Of a stretch of 64,000 nt of DNA, positions 1 to 8,103 are shown one piece after another; position 1 is the stretch's first letter, and each line of letters opens with the position of its first letter. Below the pieces are notes generated by a model, which saw only the letters and a list, made by a program, of their open reading frames with translations, was not told where the DNA came from and ran no database searches. The translations under genes were made by a program, and so were the position numbers. Origin of the DNA: Dyadobacter diqingensis (lineage in GTDB: Bacteria > Bacteroidota > Bacteroidia > Cytophagales > Spirosomataceae); NCBI RefSeq assembly GCF_024220585.1, contig NZ_JAMXKF010000007.1:244776-308775 (forward strand). The letters are read 5' to 3'.

Positions 1-906
1 ATTTTCCTGTTAATTTCAATCCCGATTTTCGCGCAGCCTTTTAAAAACAAATCTTCCGGCATTGATAAAAATTTGACCTCAAAACTGGAAAAAGCGATGC
101 TCGCTTTCAACGGGTCAGCTGGCGTTTATGTGCGGAATTTAAAGACTGGTAAGGCCGCCATGGTTAACGCTGACACCATTTTCCCGACGGCAAGCATGGT
201 AAAAGTTCCGATCATGATTGGGGTCTTTAATAAACTTAGCAAAGGGGAGCTCAAATTCGATCAGGTGCTGACTTATCGGGATTCATTGAAATACGACGAC
301 GGCGTGGTTGGTTCATTCCGTGACAGCACGAAAATACCATTGCCAAAAGTGATACATCTGATGATTTCCGAAAGCGATAATACGGGCAGTTTGTGGCTTC
401 AGGCACTCGCGGGAGGCGGCATTTCCATTAACCAATGGTTAGAGGAAAACGGTTTCACCAGCACGCGGGTAAATTCCCGGACACCCGGCCGTAAACAGGA
501 ACAGGCAACCTATGGCTGGGGGCAGACTACACCCAAAGAAATGGCTGAATTGATGGCCATGATCTGGCAGGGAAAAGTGATCAGTCCTGCTGCCAGTGAA
601 AGAATGTACCGCTATCTGGGTATGCAGTTTTGGGACGGAGAAGCGCTGTCACAAATACCGCCTTACATCAAGGCCAGCGCAAAGAGCGGGGCCGTAAACC
701 AGGCAAAATCCGAGGTTGTTATGGTGCATGCACCACACGGAGATTATGTTTTTTGTATTACCACCAAAAATCAGCAGGACCAGCGCTGGGAGAGAGAAAA
801 TGAGGGCTACAAGCTAATCCGGAAAGTCTCCGAGATTATCTGGAACCATTTTGAACCGAAAAACAAATGGAAACCCGTAGCAGGTTACGACCGGTGGTGG
901 TTTTAA
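1..906 (+). CDS. Class A beta-lactamase-like serine hydrolase (5' end outside window)
   Basis: The reading frame is open from base 1, and its first codons (IFLLISIPIFAQPF) look like the end of a Sec signal peptide, so the true start lies upstream; the TTG at 73 is only an internal codon. Counting from that TTG, the active-site triad of the class A beta-lactamase fold is visible: SxxK as SMVK (residues 41-44), SDN (100-102) and KSG (about 204-206). The mature protein of about 280 residues fits the family. It is probably periplasmic. Such proteins range from true beta-lactamases to other serine hydrolases, and the sequence alone does not show which. It is followed at once by a hairpin terminator. 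Fold confident, substrate unknown. Confidence 0.85.
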   Translation: MFLLISIPIFAQPFKNKSSGIDKNLTSKLEKAMLAFNGSAGVYVRNLKTGKAAMVNADTIFPTASMVKVPIMIGVFNKLSKGELKFDQVLTYRDSLKYDDGVVGSFRDSTKIPLPKVIHLMISESDNTGSLWLQALAGGGISINQWLEENGFTSTRVNSRTPGRKQEQATYGWGQTTPKEMAELMAMIWQGKVISPAASERMYRYLGMQFWDGEALSQIPPYIKASAKSGAVNQAKSEVVMVHAPHGDYVFCITTKNQQDQRWERENEGYKLIRKVSEIIWNHFEPKNKWKPVAGYDRWWF

Positions 907-911
907 AAATA

Positions 912-946
912 GCCATGGTTATCAATCAGACAACCATGGCATTTGT
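912..946. terminator. Hairpin terminator between convergent genes
   Basis: GCCATGGTT (912-920) pairs with AACCATGGC (932-940) around an 11-base loop and is followed by a T-rich stretch. It starts 6 bp after the serine hydrolase stop, and the AztD-like gene ends at 963 on the other strand. Confidence 0.75.
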
Positions 947-962
947 TTCAAAAAAGTATCGC

Positions 963-2171
963 TTAATGACTTTCGCTCGACTCAATACCTAAAATAGTAA
1001 GACGGTAAGGTGTCGTTGAAACCTTTATTTTATTGATCTTGCTAAAATCAGCCACATCAACTTTGAGTAATTCTCCGCTTTTGGGCTGGGTGATATATAA
1101 ATACTTCGATGTCGCTTCGATCTGCGGCTTCTGCGTTTCATCCTTGGCAGTTGCTCCGATCACATTCCCGCTTTTGACAAGGCTATTGGTTTTCAGATCA
1201 TAAATTTTCACCTCCCCGTTATGTAAAAGTGCGATCAGTCTGTTTCCGGCATAATCCACTTTAACCTGTATCAGATCAGCGCTTTCGATAATTGGTGTGA
1301 CCTTATCCGCAACAGGATCGATCAGATAAGCGCCCACCGCGGCAGTATATCCGATAAATTTACCTGCTCCTTTGGCTTCCAGAATTGAGCCGAACCAGGC
1401 TGTCCCAAAAGTGGTGGGATGAGCAATCAAATGTTGCTTGCCCGTAGGCTCAACAACCAAAATACCACTGAATGAGCCAAAAAGCGAGATTTTACCATCA
1501 CTGGCATTACCATGAATACCTTTCGTTTGAACCGTCGATGCAAAAAGTGTCTTGCCAGCCGCGTCGATAATCTTCACCCGCTCAGGTAATACACCCGAGA
1601 CAGAGCCATCCTTTTCCGTGATCGCATAGGTTCCGTTGTCAAACTTGGTCATAGCGCCATGATGCGCAATGTTGCCGGCGTTAATCGTTTTCATTTTGGC
1701 ACCGCTTACGTGAAAATCGGCTGCATTGGCAATACTTAACGTTCCGTCGCCGTCATTGAACGTAATGATTTCATCCGATTTACTTTTAAAATGAGTCGGT
1801 TTGTTACCGTCTCCAATTAATGCACCAAACTTTGGTGTACCCTTCACATCCACGTGGTCGCCGTGTCCTTCAAACCCGGTATCAAACAGTTGCACCAGAT
1901 TGTTTGAACTATTCACCAGCGCTCCAAAACGACCCGCCTGTGTAGGATAAAGCGCCGATTTTGGATATTGTGCCGTAAAAGATTCTATCGAAAGTTTTAC
2001 AGGGTCTACCAGAGAAAGCTGGTTGGTCAGCTCATCGTTGACCAGAATACGAACAAACTTATACTCCGTCTCTTCAACCGGAGTTACTACTTCTTCGTCA
2101 TCCTTTTCACAGGAAAAAAAGGCTGACGCAATGGAAATGGCTAATAACGTTTTAAATAGATTACTTTTCAT
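963..2171 (-). CDS. AztD-like periplasmic zinc metallochaperone lipoprotein
   Basis: 402 residues with a lipoprotein signal: hydrophobic stretch, then AFFSC with Cys21 as the likely lipidated residue, then an acidic stretch. The body reads as a beta-propeller. It carries the His-rich signatures I associate with AztD, the periplasmic zinc chaperone of AztABC importers: GHGDHVD (His103, His106), KPTHF, then IAHHGAM and GIHGNAS. The expected role is to bind zinc in the periplasm and pass it to a carrier. No aztABC genes lie in this window, so a partner would be elsewhere. Two near-palindromic sites upstream suggest metal-dependent control. An unrelated YncE-like propeller is the main alternative. 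Confidence 0.7.
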   Translation of the reverse strand: MKSNLFKTLLAISIASAFFSCEKDDEEVVTPVEETEYKFVRILVNDELTNQLSLVDPVKLSIESFTAQYPKSALYPTQAGRFGALVNSSNNLVQLFDTGFEGHGDHVDVKGTPKFGALIGDGNKPTHFKSKSDEIITFNDGDGTLSIANAADFHVSGAKMKTINAGNIAHHGAMTKFDNGTYAITEKDGSVSGVLPERVKIIDAAGKTLFASTVQTKGIHGNASDGKISLFGSFSGILVVEPTGKQHLIAHPTTFGTAWFGSILEAKGAGKFIGYTAAVGAYLIDPVADKVTPIIESADLIQVKVDYAGNRLIALLHNGEVKIYDLKTNSLVKSGNVIGATAKDETQKPQIEATSKYLYITQPKSGELLKVDVADFSKINKIKVSTTPYRLTILGIESSESH

Positions 2172-2186
2172 CAGGTTTCATTTAAA

Positions 2187-2239
2187 TGCAACAATGATGC
2201 AAATATAAATAATACAATCACAAATGCAACATTGATGCA
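2187..2239. promoter_or_regulatory. Two operator-like near-palindromes upstream of the AztD-like gene (possible Zur sites)
   Basis: TGCAACAATGATGCA at 2187-2201 and TGCAACATTGATGCA at 2225-2239 are the same 15-bp element, with starts 38 bp apart. Each is a near-perfect palindrome TGCAWC-N3-GWTGCA. They lie 16-68 bp upstream of the start codon. Placement before a zinc-chaperone gene makes a Fur-family zinc repressor (Zur) the natural guess, but the regulator is inferred, not shown. Confidence 0.55.
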
Positions 2240-2263
2240 AAATAAACCATCAGGAAATTTGCA

Positions 2264-2292
2264 TAAAAAAATACCCTGCCGAAACAGGGTAT
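2264..2292 (-). terminator. Terminator of the 18 kb export operon
   Basis: On the minus strand ATACCCTG (2292-2285) and CAGGGTAT (2278-2271) form an 8-bp stem with a 6-base loop, followed by a run of T (the A-run at 2264-2270 on the plus strand). It lies about 45 bp beyond the stop of the last gene. Confidence 0.8.
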
Positions 2293-2335
2293 CTATGGAC
2301 ATTGAGGTCACTGAACCGATATGTATCTTGTTGTA

Positions 2336-2629
2336 TTAAGCCATTGCTCTGTTGTGTTGCAGGAATCGTCTGCTTTCCTTTTTTACAAACGTGATCGGAA
2401 CATACTCGTCATTTGGTGCACCAATATAATAAACAGCCCATTCCGGATCCTGATGTGCCAGCATTTCGCTGATACAGTCGGCACGATGCCCTGCCGGATT
2501 GGAGCAGTTATCCCAATAAAACAGCTCTACGCGATAATGAAGTTGCTCCTTCAGTCCATTAACCGTTACTTCGATTTCGATCTCATGTCTTCCTGGAATT
2601 GTTGGGATCGGTATAGCTATATGGCTCAT
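2336..2629 (-). CDS. Small conserved-looking hypothetical protein
   Basis: 97 residues with no signal peptide or membrane segment. It starts 23 bp after the stop of the last permease gene and is the last gene before the operon terminator. Visible features are a beta-rich first half (EIEIEVTVNG), two Cys (WDNCSNPAGHRADC) and a basic end. No family is recognised. Its coding status is supported by operon position and normal composition; the opposite-strand frame across it (2321-2656) looks like a shadow. Function unknown. Confidence 0.6.
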   Translation of the reverse strand: MSHIAIPIPTIPGRHEIEIEVTVNGLKEQLHYRVELFYWDNCSNPAGHRADCISEMLAHQDPEWAVYYIGAPNDEYVPITFVKKESRRFLQHNRAMA

Positions 2630-2652
2630 ATAATTAGTTGTTTAAATTATTT

Positions 2653-5025
2653 CTAGTCTGTTTTAAGCGATTTAACGGGGTTCATAAGCGCAGCCTTTAA
2701 ACTTTGGAATCCGACGGTCAGGAAGGTAATCACCATCGCCATAAGGCCGGCCGCGGCGAACACCCACCAGGCAATCTCAATCTTATAGGCAAAATCCTGT
2801 AACCATTCATTCATGGCGTACCAGGCCACCGGGGTAGCAATGATGATTGAAATAAAAACAAGCTTAAAGAAGTCTTTCGAAAGCAGCGTTACCACACTGG
2901 AAACACTTGCCCCCAATACTTTTCTGATGCCAATCTCCTTGGTCCGGGTTTCGGCGGTAAACGTCACCAGACCAAAAAGTCCCATACAGGCAATGAAAAT
3001 GGCAAAAGCTGTAAAGACCGTGAACATCCGCGACATGCGGATCTCGGTTTTAAAAGTTTCGTTAAATGCGTCGTCAAGGAAATAATATTCAAATGGCTTA
3101 TCCGCAGCATATTTTTTATAAATTTTTTCGATGGAAGCGATCTTATCCTTGATATCACTTTTCGGGTCCATCCGCGCAAAGAGCACTGCTGAGCCTTGTT
3201 CGTCTTTGAGTAAATTGGTAGTGTCACTAAGCACAAAAAGCCCCATTGCTTTCACCTCCTGCTGTACAGAAGTAAAATGGAAATCTTTTAAAACTCCGGC
3301 AATCCGCCGGTTGAAAACCTCTTGCCCTATCGGATTTCCTTTCAGCCCAAGTTCCCGGATGGCCACTTCATTCAATAAAACGCCGCGACCATCCTTCCAT
3401 GAATTCCCCTCAGGTTTAATTTTCCAGGCTAATCCAAAAGTGTTCAAAAAGTCAGGATCGACTTCCGAATATACTATGCTGATGTCTTTCTTGGTATCAG
3501 GATTCTGCGAAAAGAACAAGTTATATCCCTTAAACAAACCCGTACCTGACATGGCCACATCCTCAACGCCGGTTAAAGAAGCAATCTCGTTTTTTAGCGA
3601 AAAATAATTTTGCCCCACTGAACCGCTCAACGAGATCGCCAGCATCTGATCTTTGTTAAATCCGAGTTTTTTGTTCTGCATATAACTTAATTGCTGCTGC
3701 ACAATGACGCTGCAAACAATGAGGGCTATGGAAACTGAAAACTGAAATACCATGAAGATCCTCCGTAAGGAAACGCCCTTTTGCTGACTTGTAAACCTGC
3801 CCTTTAACACTTCAATCGGAGCAAAACCGGATAAAATTAAGGCCGGATAACTTCCCGCGACAAAGGCGCTGAGCAGCAAAACGCTGATCAAAATCCCGAC
3901 AAAAGAGGGAGATATCAGAAAAGACGAATCGATCCTGAGGTCTAACAGATTGTAAAAAGGCCGGCGCATTACTTCAACCAGCAAGAAGGACAATAAAAAT
4001 GCCAGGCAGCAAACCAATACGGATTCGGTATAAAACTGTTTGATCAGTCCGGCTCTGCCTGCGCCTGCAACTTTCCGAACTCCTACCTCTTTGGCGCGCA
4101 TCGTTGAACGTGCTGTGGTGAGATTCATATAATTGAAAAGGGCCAGAAACAATATCAGTGACGCCACACCGGCAAAAATCTTGATCAGCCGCACATTTCC
4201 CGAGCCGGCAAAATCATTTTCCAGGTGTATTGACGAAAATTTTTCTAAAATATATGTGGAGTGTTCATCAAAAGCACCGGTTTTCTTTCCTGCACTGAGA
4301 ATATTCTTTTCAACAAGAGTAATCGATTTTTCAGAATCCAGTAAAAAATAATTGTTGAAGGCACCGGCATACTCCCACATCGACTTCTGGTTTTCATCAA
4401 GCTGCGGTATTGTGTTAACCGAAGCAACAAAGTCAAAATTAAAAGTAGAGTTGGAAGGTGGATTTTCGGCAACCCCCGTGATTTCAAACAAATGTTTTCC
4501 TTCGTATAACAGGGTTTTCCCAACCGGATCCTCATCGCCAAAATATTTCGTTGCCGCCCTTTCCGAAATGACTATCGTATAAGGTTTCGTCAAAAAACTA
4601 TCGCGGTCTCCGCTTTTTACTTTAAAAGAGAAAACGTTAAAAAACGATCCGTCAGCGAATAGAAAGTTCTTCTCGAAGAACTGGCTGGCAGGTTTCTCCG
4701 GATTTTTCATCACAACCTTGTTATAAGCAGCCTTTACCCGCACGAAATCTTCAACATGCGGTGTGGACTCTTTGAGCAATGGAGCCAGCTTGGCACTGAA
4801 ACTTATGGACTGCATGTCATGCCCGTCCATTTTAACCTTCGCGAGCAAACGGTAGATCCGGTTGCCTTTCTCATGGAACTTGTCGTAACTATACTCATGA
4901 ACCACAAACATGAGGATCAGCATCGAAACGGCCATACCCATTGCCAGACCTGCAATGTTGATGAAGGAATAATCCTTATGCTTCCAAAGATTTCTTAAAG
5001 CAATTCTGAGATAGTTCTTAAACAT
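2653..5025 (-). CDS. ABC transporter permease, MacB/FtsX type (sixth of six)
   Basis: 790 residues in the family layout: N-terminal NYLRIALRNLWKHK stretch, first membrane helix at about 20-42, a MacB_PCD periplasmic domain, a first FtsX module (ARSTMRAKEVGVRKVAGAG near 305-325), a second periplasmic domain, and a C-terminal FtsX module with TKEIGIRKVLGAS before the last helices. It ends MNPVKSLKTD, the common tail of all six copies. Expected to work in the inner membrane with an ATPase dimer as a mechanotransmission exporter, moving a substrate from the periplasm outward. It starts 15 bp after the previous permease stop, so the two are clearly co-transcribed. Substrate unknown. Confidence 0.9.
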   Translation of the reverse strand: MFKNYLRIALRNLWKHKDYSFINIAGLAMGMAVSMLILMFVVHEYSYDKFHEKGNRIYRLLAKVKMDGHDMQSISFSAKLAPLLKESTPHVEDFVRVKAAYNKVVMKNPEKPASQFFEKNFLFADGSFFNVFSFKVKSGDRDSFLTKPYTIVISERAATKYFGDEDPVGKTLLYEGKHLFEITGVAENPPSNSTFNFDFVASVNTIPQLDENQKSMWEYAGAFNNYFLLDSEKSITLVEKNILSAGKKTGAFDEHSTYILEKFSSIHLENDFAGSGNVRLIKIFAGVASLILFLALFNYMNLTTARSTMRAKEVGVRKVAGAGRAGLIKQFYTESVLVCCLAFLLSFLLVEVMRRPFYNLLDLRIDSSFLISPSFVGILISVLLLSAFVAGSYPALILSGFAPIEVLKGRFTSQQKGVSLRRIFMVFQFSVSIALIVCSVIVQQQLSYMQNKKLGFNKDQMLAISLSGSVGQNYFSLKNEIASLTGVEDVAMSGTGLFKGYNLFFSQNPDTKKDISIVYSEVDPDFLNTFGLAWKIKPEGNSWKDGRGVLLNEVAIRELGLKGNPIGQEVFNRRIAGVLKDFHFTSVQQEVKAMGLFVLSDTTNLLKDEQGSAVLFARMDPKSDIKDKIASIEKIYKKYAADKPFEYYFLDDAFNETFKTEIRMSRMFTVFTAFAIFIACMGLFGLVTFTAETRTKEIGIRKVLGASVSSVVTLLSKDFFKLVFISIIIATPVAWYAMNEWLQDFAYKIEIAWWVFAAAGLMAMVITFLTVGFQSLKAALMNPVKSLKTD

Positions 5026-5040
5026 GGCAGTAACATTAGG

Positions 5041-7464
5041 TTATTCGGAACGAAGCGATTTTACCGGGTTCATCAACGCTGCTTTGATACTCTGGAAACT
5101 TACCGTCGCCAAAGCAATGAGGATCGCCGACAGACCTACCAAAATGAATACCCAGACACTTATCTCAATTCTATATGAGTAATTATCAAGCCATTTTTGC
5201 ATAGCGAACCAGGCTAACGGCGTAGCAATAACAATCGACAAAACAACCATTTTGACAAAATCCTGCGAAAGCGTAAACACAATCCCCCCCACACTGGCAC
5301 CTAAAACCTTACGGACGCCTATCTCTTTTGTCCGTTGTTCAATAACCATCAGTGCTACGGCAAACAAACCTAAACAGGAAAGCAAAACCGCGATACCTGA
5401 CGCCAGGGTAAACATTTGTGACATCTTTTCTTCATCCCGATACCAGCTGTCTGTATTTTCATCAAGAAATGTCCCGGTAAATTCGGCCTGCGGAGCAACT
5501 TCTTTCCAGACATTCTTAATTTTATCCATAGCGCCAGCCAGACTCTGCGGTGTAACCCGGACAAAAATGTAACTGATCGGACTTGACGGAGAAATAAACA
5601 TCGTCACAGGTTTCTTGTCCGTTTTAGAAGAATAAAGGTTAAAATCCGGCACCAAACCTATAATCTGATATTTTGCACCGGCTGTATCCGTTTCAAAAAA
5701 CTTGCCTACCGGTTCTTTTTCGCCGATCATTTTGGCCATGCTTTCGGTTATTACCACCCGATTGAGAGAATCTGTCGGATAGGCAGGATCAAACTCACGG
5801 CCGTCCAGCAATTTTATTCCCAGCGTTTTTAAATAGTCATAGTCGATATGCAGCCAGTCGGTTGATATCTCCCGCTCCTTATAAACAAACCCGATCACAC
5901 TACGCGAAGAACTCCTGTCCTTGCCCATTCCCAGGTTCACCGCACTACCGGAAAGAGAAACAATATTAGGATCGTCATGCAGTAAATTCCTCATCCGCTG
6001 CAAAACCTGCTGCCCGTTGACTTTATTCCCGACAGGAATACTTATCACCTCTTCTTTGGTAAAACCGAGGGGTTGAGTCCTTAAATGTTTAATCTGCTGA
6101 ATGGCAATAACAGTACAGCAAATCAGCAAACTGGATAGCGTAAACTGGGTTACGATAAGTGAATTACGTAAGATTCCGGGACGGGAAAGTGCAATTTTTC
6201 CTTTCAGAACTTCAACAGCATTAAACTTCGACATTTGCCAGGCAGGATAACCACCGGCAATTAATGTTACCAATAGAAACAGCCCGATAATAATAGCCAT
6301 TCTGTCGGGTTGAAAAATATAATCGAGGGTGAGTTTCCCCTGAAACGTTGCATTGAACTGTGGCAGTAAAACATAAGCCAGCAGTAACCCGACGATAAAA
6401 CCACCAAAACAGATCATGGTAGCCTCGCCCCAGATCTGCACAAAAAGCTGGTTTTTAAGCGCACCCAAAGATTTGCGAACCCCAACTTCCCGTGCCCTTG
6501 TGAACGAACGGGCAACCGTAAGGTTGATGAAATTGATACAGGCTATCAACAAAATGAAAAATGCGATACCCAATATCGAATAAACCACGGCCATCGACGA
6601 TCCGCTTCCACCTGAGATATCTCTGTCGAAATGCAGATTTGCCAGTTTTTGGAGCCTGACCGCAAACAGATCACCGCGCTCATCCGGCTTGGCTCCGTTC
6701 TTTTTTAATTGGGTAATATTGTCAGAAAAATATTTGGTAGAAAATGACTTCAACCGATTTTCAAATGCAAGCTGATCCACGTTTGGTTTCAGTTTTACAA
6801 ACGCCTTATGCGACATCGCATCCCATTGATCCTTTTCCCGATGATATCCTCCGTGGTTTTCGACCCGAATAAACGCATCGGATTTGATCGAAGAGTTATC
6901 GGGGATGTCATTCAACACACCCGTTACCAAGTAAGCTTTTTTATTACCGCCATCCGCTCCCAGCTGAATTTGTTTCCCAACGGGATCTTCACTGCCAAAA
7001 ACGGCTCTGGCCATCGGCCGACTAATGACAATATCACTCAGACCGTTTAGTGCCGATTGCGGATTGCCTTTCAGCATAGGGAAAGAGAAGAGCCGCAGAA
7101 AATCAGCATCCACGAGCATCACCTGCTTATCAAAATATTTGCCTTTGTACTCAACCAGACTGCTGCCGTTCATAAGCCGCGTTGCCGCTTCTACTTCGGG
7201 ATATTCGGCTTTTAGTGCGGGAGTCAGCGGCAGCGGCATAGATCCCGACCTGCCAGCCTTATCAGGATCATTCGAAAACAAATACGTCTGAAAAATACGA
7301 TCTCCGTCCTTATGAAAATTGTCAAAGGACATTTGAAAATAGGCCGTCATAAACAGGAAAACACTGATGCAAAACGCAACAGACAGCCCTACAATGTTTA
7401 TAAAAGCATAACCCTTACTCTTCCAGATATTCCGGAATGCAATTTTGAAATAATTACGGATCAT
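5041..7464 (-). CDS. ABC transporter permease, MacB/FtsX type (fifth of six)
   Basis: 807 residues, the longest of the six. First helix at about 19-42 after NYFKIAFRNIWKSK. First FtsX module marked by SFTRAREVGVRKSLGALK and last one by QRTKEIGVRKVLGAS; tail MNPVKSLRSE. The first periplasmic domain is rather charged (DPDKAGRSGS, GKYFDKQ), which sets it apart from its neighbours and could mean a different partner or cargo. It follows the 204-residue secreted protein by 12 bp and precedes the sixth permease by 15 bp, so this part of the operon is tightly packed. No Walker motifs; it depends on a separate ATPase. Confidence 0.9.
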   Translation of the reverse strand: MIRNYFKIAFRNIWKSKGYAFINIVGLSVAFCISVFLFMTAYFQMSFDNFHKDGDRIFQTYLFSNDPDKAGRSGSMPLPLTPALKAEYPEVEAATRLMNGSSLVEYKGKYFDKQVMLVDADFLRLFSFPMLKGNPQSALNGLSDIVISRPMARAVFGSEDPVGKQIQLGADGGNKKAYLVTGVLNDIPDNSSIKSDAFIRVENHGGYHREKDQWDAMSHKAFVKLKPNVDQLAFENRLKSFSTKYFSDNITQLKKNGAKPDERGDLFAVRLQKLANLHFDRDISGGSGSSMAVVYSILGIAFFILLIACINFINLTVARSFTRAREVGVRKSLGALKNQLFVQIWGEATMICFGGFIVGLLLAYVLLPQFNATFQGKLTLDYIFQPDRMAIIIGLFLLVTLIAGGYPAWQMSKFNAVEVLKGKIALSRPGILRNSLIVTQFTLSSLLICCTVIAIQQIKHLRTQPLGFTKEEVISIPVGNKVNGQQVLQRMRNLLHDDPNIVSLSGSAVNLGMGKDRSSSRSVIGFVYKEREISTDWLHIDYDYLKTLGIKLLDGREFDPAYPTDSLNRVVITESMAKMIGEKEPVGKFFETDTAGAKYQIIGLVPDFNLYSSKTDKKPVTMFISPSSPISYIFVRVTPQSLAGAMDKIKNVWKEVAPQAEFTGTFLDENTDSWYRDEEKMSQMFTLASGIAVLLSCLGLFAVALMVIEQRTKEIGVRKVLGASVGGIVFTLSQDFVKMVVLSIVIATPLAWFAMQKWLDNYSYRIEISVWVFILVGLSAILIALATVSFQSIKAALMNPVKSLRSE

Positions 7465-7476
7465 ATACGACGTTTG

Positions 7477-8091
7477 TTATTGGATCAATGACAGACCTAG
7501 TTCTCTTTCAGTCTCTTCGATAATGCGCAAGCGCTCTTTTTCCGATTTTCCCTTTGCATTGACGGTGCGTTCGTACTCATATTCCTCGCCGTCTTTTACA
7601 TATTTATAGCGCATAAACAATTCTCCGCAATCGGAACTGTATTTGATTTCCTTATTAAATGGCTGTTTACCATAGGCAGGTTGTGCCGAATAATCATTCG
7701 ACCAGGAAGCCACATCGTTATTTTCTCTAACGCGATCAACATCCTCACTCCAGTCAGTATCCGATTCCGGTGTCACAGGTTTACGCGGTTTTATTGCTTT
7801 CGGAGCCTTTGGTTTGACAGGCTGCTTTGGGGGTTCCGGCTGCTCAAGGCGGTCGGGAATATAAATATCAAGAGAATCGATGATCTTCTCCTTAAATGCA
7901 AAACGAAGGGATTTGTCAATCATCGACAGATCGAACTTATGGTCGATATCGATATTCTGGCCATCGATCGTCCCGCTGATGTGAACCGACAACGCATTAT
8001 CATCATTCTGCACGCTCTTGCATACAATGCGCGATTGAGCAAAAGTCATTGTGTTCGTAACCGATAATAGTAGAATGATATATTTTTTCAT
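7477..8091 (-). CDS. Secreted unknown protein inserted between permeases four and five
   Basis: 204 residues. An N-terminal signal peptide (hydrophobic to about residue 18, cleavage likely after FAQ) shows it is exported. The middle (about 82-112) is a Pro/Lys-rich linker (PPKQPVKPKAPKAIKPRKP) separating an N-terminal beta-like domain from a charged C-terminal part with many E/K/R. No known domain is recognised. It lies 12 bp from each neighbouring permease gene, so it is surely translated from the same message. By position it could be a periplasmic accessory or a cargo of these exporters; that is inference only. Confidence 0.75.
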   Translation of the reverse strand: MKKYIILLLSVTNTMTFAQSRIVCKSVQNDDNALSVHISGTIDGQNIDIDHKFDLSMIDKSLRFAFKEKIIDSLDIYIPDRLEQPEPPKQPVKPKAPKAIKPRKPVTPESDTDWSEDVDRVRENNDVASWSNDYSAQPAYGKQPFNKEIKYSSDCGELFMRYKYVKDGEEYEYERTVNAKGKSEKERLRIIEETERELGLSLIQ

Positions 8092-8103
8092 GGGTTAAAT
8101 TAG

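Noticed and set aside
3131..3607. 158-codon plus-strand open frame inside the sixth permease gene
   Set aside because: Shadow frame, rich in Ser and Phe, no family features.
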